The notes under the pieces: generated by a model
The model's database searches: none
Seen by the model: only the letters and a program-made list of their open reading frames with translations
Told to the model about the DNA's origin: nothing
NCBI GenBank assembly: GCA_902793465.1
Contig: CADBDT010000010.1
Location: 1-64,000, forward strand
Reading direction: 5' to 3'
Length of the DNA stretch: 64,000 nt
Origin: an uncultured Coriobacteriaceae bacterium
Lineage (GTDB): Bacteria; Actinomycetota; Coriobacteriia; Coriobacteriales; Atopobiaceae
Program-made: the position numbers and the translations under genes
Part shown: positions 62,102 through 64,000 of the stretch, piece by piece
Layout: each line of letters starts with the position of its first letter
Numbering within the stretch: the stretch's first letter is position 1

Positions 62102-64000
62102 ATGATAGATATCTCCAGCCTTAACCCAGCCCAACGAGAGGCCGTCCTGTGTACGGAAGGGCCGCTGCTCGTGCTGGCTGGCGCCGGCTCGGGCAAAACG
62201 CGCGTGCTCACGCAGCGCATCGCCCATCTGGTGGGGGACTGCGGCGTTATGCCGTGGCAGGTGCTGGCCATCACCTTTACCAACAAGGCCGCGGCAGAAA
62301 TGCGCGAACGCATTGCCCAGGTGGTCCCCAGCACGCGCGGAATGTGGGTGTGCACCTTCCACGCCATGTGCGTGCGCATGCTGCGTGACGATGCGGAAAG
62401 GCTTGGCTTTGGCTCGAACTTCTCCATATACGACGACGACGATTCCAAGCGCCTGGTGCGCCAGATTATGACGGATTTGGATATAAGCCAAAAGAGTTAT
62501 CCGCTGCCCGCCATTCGTTCGCGCATATCGGCAGCAAAAAATGCCATGGTGGGGCCAGATCGCATGACGCGCGAGGCATCGGACCCGCTTGGCCGCGTGT
62601 CTGCGCGCGTGTACGGCGAGCTGCAGCGCCGTCTTGCCCGTGCCAACGCCATGGACTTTGACGACTTGCTGGTAAACGCGCACGAGCTCTTGCTAAAGAA
62701 CGAGGATGTTCTGGACGCGTACCAGGAGCGGTTTAGGTACATAAGCGTGGACGAGTACCAGGACACCAACCACGTGCAGTACGCCATTACCAACCTGCTT
62801 GCCTCAAAGTACGGCAACCTTATGGTGGTGGGTGACGACGACCAGTCCATCTACAGCTGGCGAGGCGCAGACATCCAAAACATCCTTGCGTTCGAGAAGG
62901 ACTATCCGCAGGCAAAGGTGGTAAAGCTCGAGCAGAACTATCGCTCCACAGGCCATATTCTGGCCGCGGCAAACGCCGTGGTGGCAAACAACTCGCGCCG
63001 CACGTCCAAGCACCTGTACACCCAGGCGGGCGACGGCGAGAAGATCCACGTGTTCCAGGCTTCCGACGAACGCGACGAAGGCCGCTGGATAGGCGCGCAA
63101 ATAGAGAAGCTCCACGATGCCGGCACAAGCTACGACGACATGGCGGTGTTCTATCGAACCAACGCCCAGTCGCGTGTTTTGGAAGACATGTTTTTGCGGG
63201 CAGGCGTGCCTTACAAGCTGGTGGGTGGCACGCGCTTTTTTGACCGTGCGGAGATTCGCGATGTTATGGCCTACCTCAAGCTGGTTGTTAACCCAGACGA
63301 CGACGTAAGCGCCCTCCGTATAGTAAATACTCCGCGTCGCGGCATTGGTGCGGCAAGCATCCAAAAGATAGAGGCCTATGCGGCTCAAAATGGGCTCTCG
63401 TTCTTTAGCGCGGCGCAGGCGTGCGTGGCAGAGGAGGGCGTTCTTGGCGCTCGTGCCCGCAACGCGCTGGCCGAATGGACCGGCACCATTGAGCATGCGC
63501 GCCACTTTTCTGGCGACCTAATGGAAGTGGTACAGGCCATCGTTGACCGCTCGGGGCTTATTGGTGCGCTGGAAGCCGAGCACAGCGTTGAGGCTGATGG
63601 CCGTATAGAGAACATCCGCGAGTTCTATGGCGTTGCGGCGGAGTTCGACGAGACTCACCTGGACCCCTCGGAGACGCTCGAGAGTCTGCGACAGCTACGA
63701 GAGGCCGGCACGGAAGGCGCGGACGAAGCCGTCTCCGCCACTGTCCCTGCGAACCCGCCCGTGGCTGCCAAACAGCTGCCCGCCTTTATGGAATGGCTTG
63801 CCTTGCGCAGCGACTTGGACACGTTGGCGGGGCAGACGCACGCAGTAACCATGATGACCATCCACTCCGCCAAGGGACTCGAGTTTCCCGTGGTATTTGT
63901 TGCTGGCATGGAAGATGGGATTTTCCCTCACGTTAGCGGGCGTAACGAGCCGGGGCATATGGAGGAGGAGCGCAGGTTGGCATACGTGGCCATTACGCGT
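62102..64000 (+). CDS. pcrA: UvrD/PcrA-type DNA helicase (3' partial)
   Basis: The ATP-driven 3'-5' helicase acts in repair and replication. ATG 62102 has GGAGGAAAG just upstream. 633 codons are open to the window end. The Q motif is LNPAQREAV (residues 7-15), and Walker A is GAGSGKTR (27-34). Then come TFTNKAAAEMRER, the Walker B pair in VDEYQDTNHVQY, GDDDQSIYSWRGAD, LEQNYRS, FYRTNAQSRVLE, TIHSAKGLEFPVVFV and the start of the ERRLAYVAITR motif at the very end. The order is that of superfamily 1A. About 100 or more C-terminal residues are expected beyond base 64000. Confidence 0.95.
   Translation, partial: MIDISSLNPAQREAVLCTEGPLLVLAGAGSGKTRVLTQRIAHLVGDCGVMPWQVLAITFTNKAAAEMRERIAQVVPSTRGMWVCTFHAMCVRMLRDDAERLGFGSNFSIYDDDDSKRLVRQIMTDLDISQKSYPLPAIRSRISAAKNAMVGPDRMTREASDPLGRVSARVYGELQRRLARANAMDFDDLLVNAHELLLKNEDVLDAYQERFRYISVDEYQDTNHVQYAITNLLASKYGNLMVVGDDDQSIYSWRGADIQNILAFEKDYPQAKVVKLEQNYRSTGHILAAANAVVANNSRRTSKHLYTQAGDGEKIHVFQASDERDEGRWIGAQIEKLHDAGTSYDDMAVFYRTNAQSRVLEDMFLRAGVPYKLVGGTRFFDRAEIRDVMAYLKLVVNPDDDVSALRIVNTPRRGIGAASIQKIEAYAAQNGLSFFSAAQACVAEEGVLGARARNALAEWTGTIEHARHFSGDLMEVVQAIVDRSGLIGALEAEHSVEADGRIENIREFYGVAAEFDETHLDPSETLESLRQLREAGTEGADEAVSATVPANPPVAAKQLPAFMEWLALRSDLDTLAGQTHAVTMMTIHSAKGLEFPVVFVAGMEDGIFPHVSGRNEPGHMEEERRLAYVAITR

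Overview
The window reads as chromosomal DNA of a Gram-positive, intermediate-GC actinobacterium, most likely of class Coriobacteriia (Atopobium/Olsenella-like). This placement is inferred from ChW-repeat wall proteins, the mix of housekeeping genes (Lgt, UppP, ArgR, class A PBP, PcrA), strong GGAGG ribosome binding sites with frequent TTG/GTG starts, and the absence of outer-membrane genes. No database was consulted. Genes lie on both strands and are tightly packed. No rRNA, tRNA or CRISPR array was seen.

Layout. 1-2.7 kb: end of a wall amidase, a ChW-repeat glucosaminidase broken by two frameshifts, and a lipoprotein. 2.9-11.7 kb: RlmKL-like rRNA methyltransferase, phosphoglucomutase, a C39-like protein with Ser in place of Cys, ArgR and a class A penicillin-binding protein. 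11.8-13.3 kb: an IS30-family element whose transposase is broken by a 41-bp double palindrome. 13.6-17.9 kb: a polyprenyl-phosphate sugar synthase-like GT2 followed by two large membrane proteins. 18-22.3 kb: tyrS, a U32 protein and a NifU-like protein. 22.3-51.6 kb: a large surface-polysaccharide locus. 51.6-64 kb: lgt, deoC, an M16C protease, two tandem coiled-coil/lysozyme-like secreted proteins, a universal stress protein, uppP, glycerate kinase and the start of pcrA.

The polysaccharide locus carries all four dTDP-L-rhamnose genes, scattered rather than in one operon (rfbA 24.9 kb, rfbD 25.9 kb, rfbB 31.4 kb, rfbC 45.1 kb). It also has a WecE-like aminotransferase, UDP-glucose dehydrogenase, a GlfT2-like galactofuranosyltransferase, two double-domain GT2 proteins, several single GT2s, GT8 and GT61 enzymes, a Wzx-type flippase, a GT2/DUF2304 pair, and five multi-pass proteins that look like GT-C transferases or polymerases. 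The picture is a rhamnose-rich wall polysaccharide with galactofuranose and amino-sugar or uronic-acid components, built in the cytoplasm, flipped, and decorated outside by lipid-linked sugars. One of the two GtrII-like genes is frameshifted.

The most unusual signal is a family of long intergenic palindromes. Six copies share a core (GGGGATACTCCCC plus GGGTACATCGCG arms around a loop of about 30 nt). Their outer arms differ between copies but always match across each stem. The loop lies in either of two orientations relative to the arms. Three other long palindromes (2.75, 32.8 and 49.6 kb) and two fragments (7.1 and 62.0 kb) go with them. Some lie between convergent genes, but others lie between same-strand or divergent genes, so they are not simply terminators.
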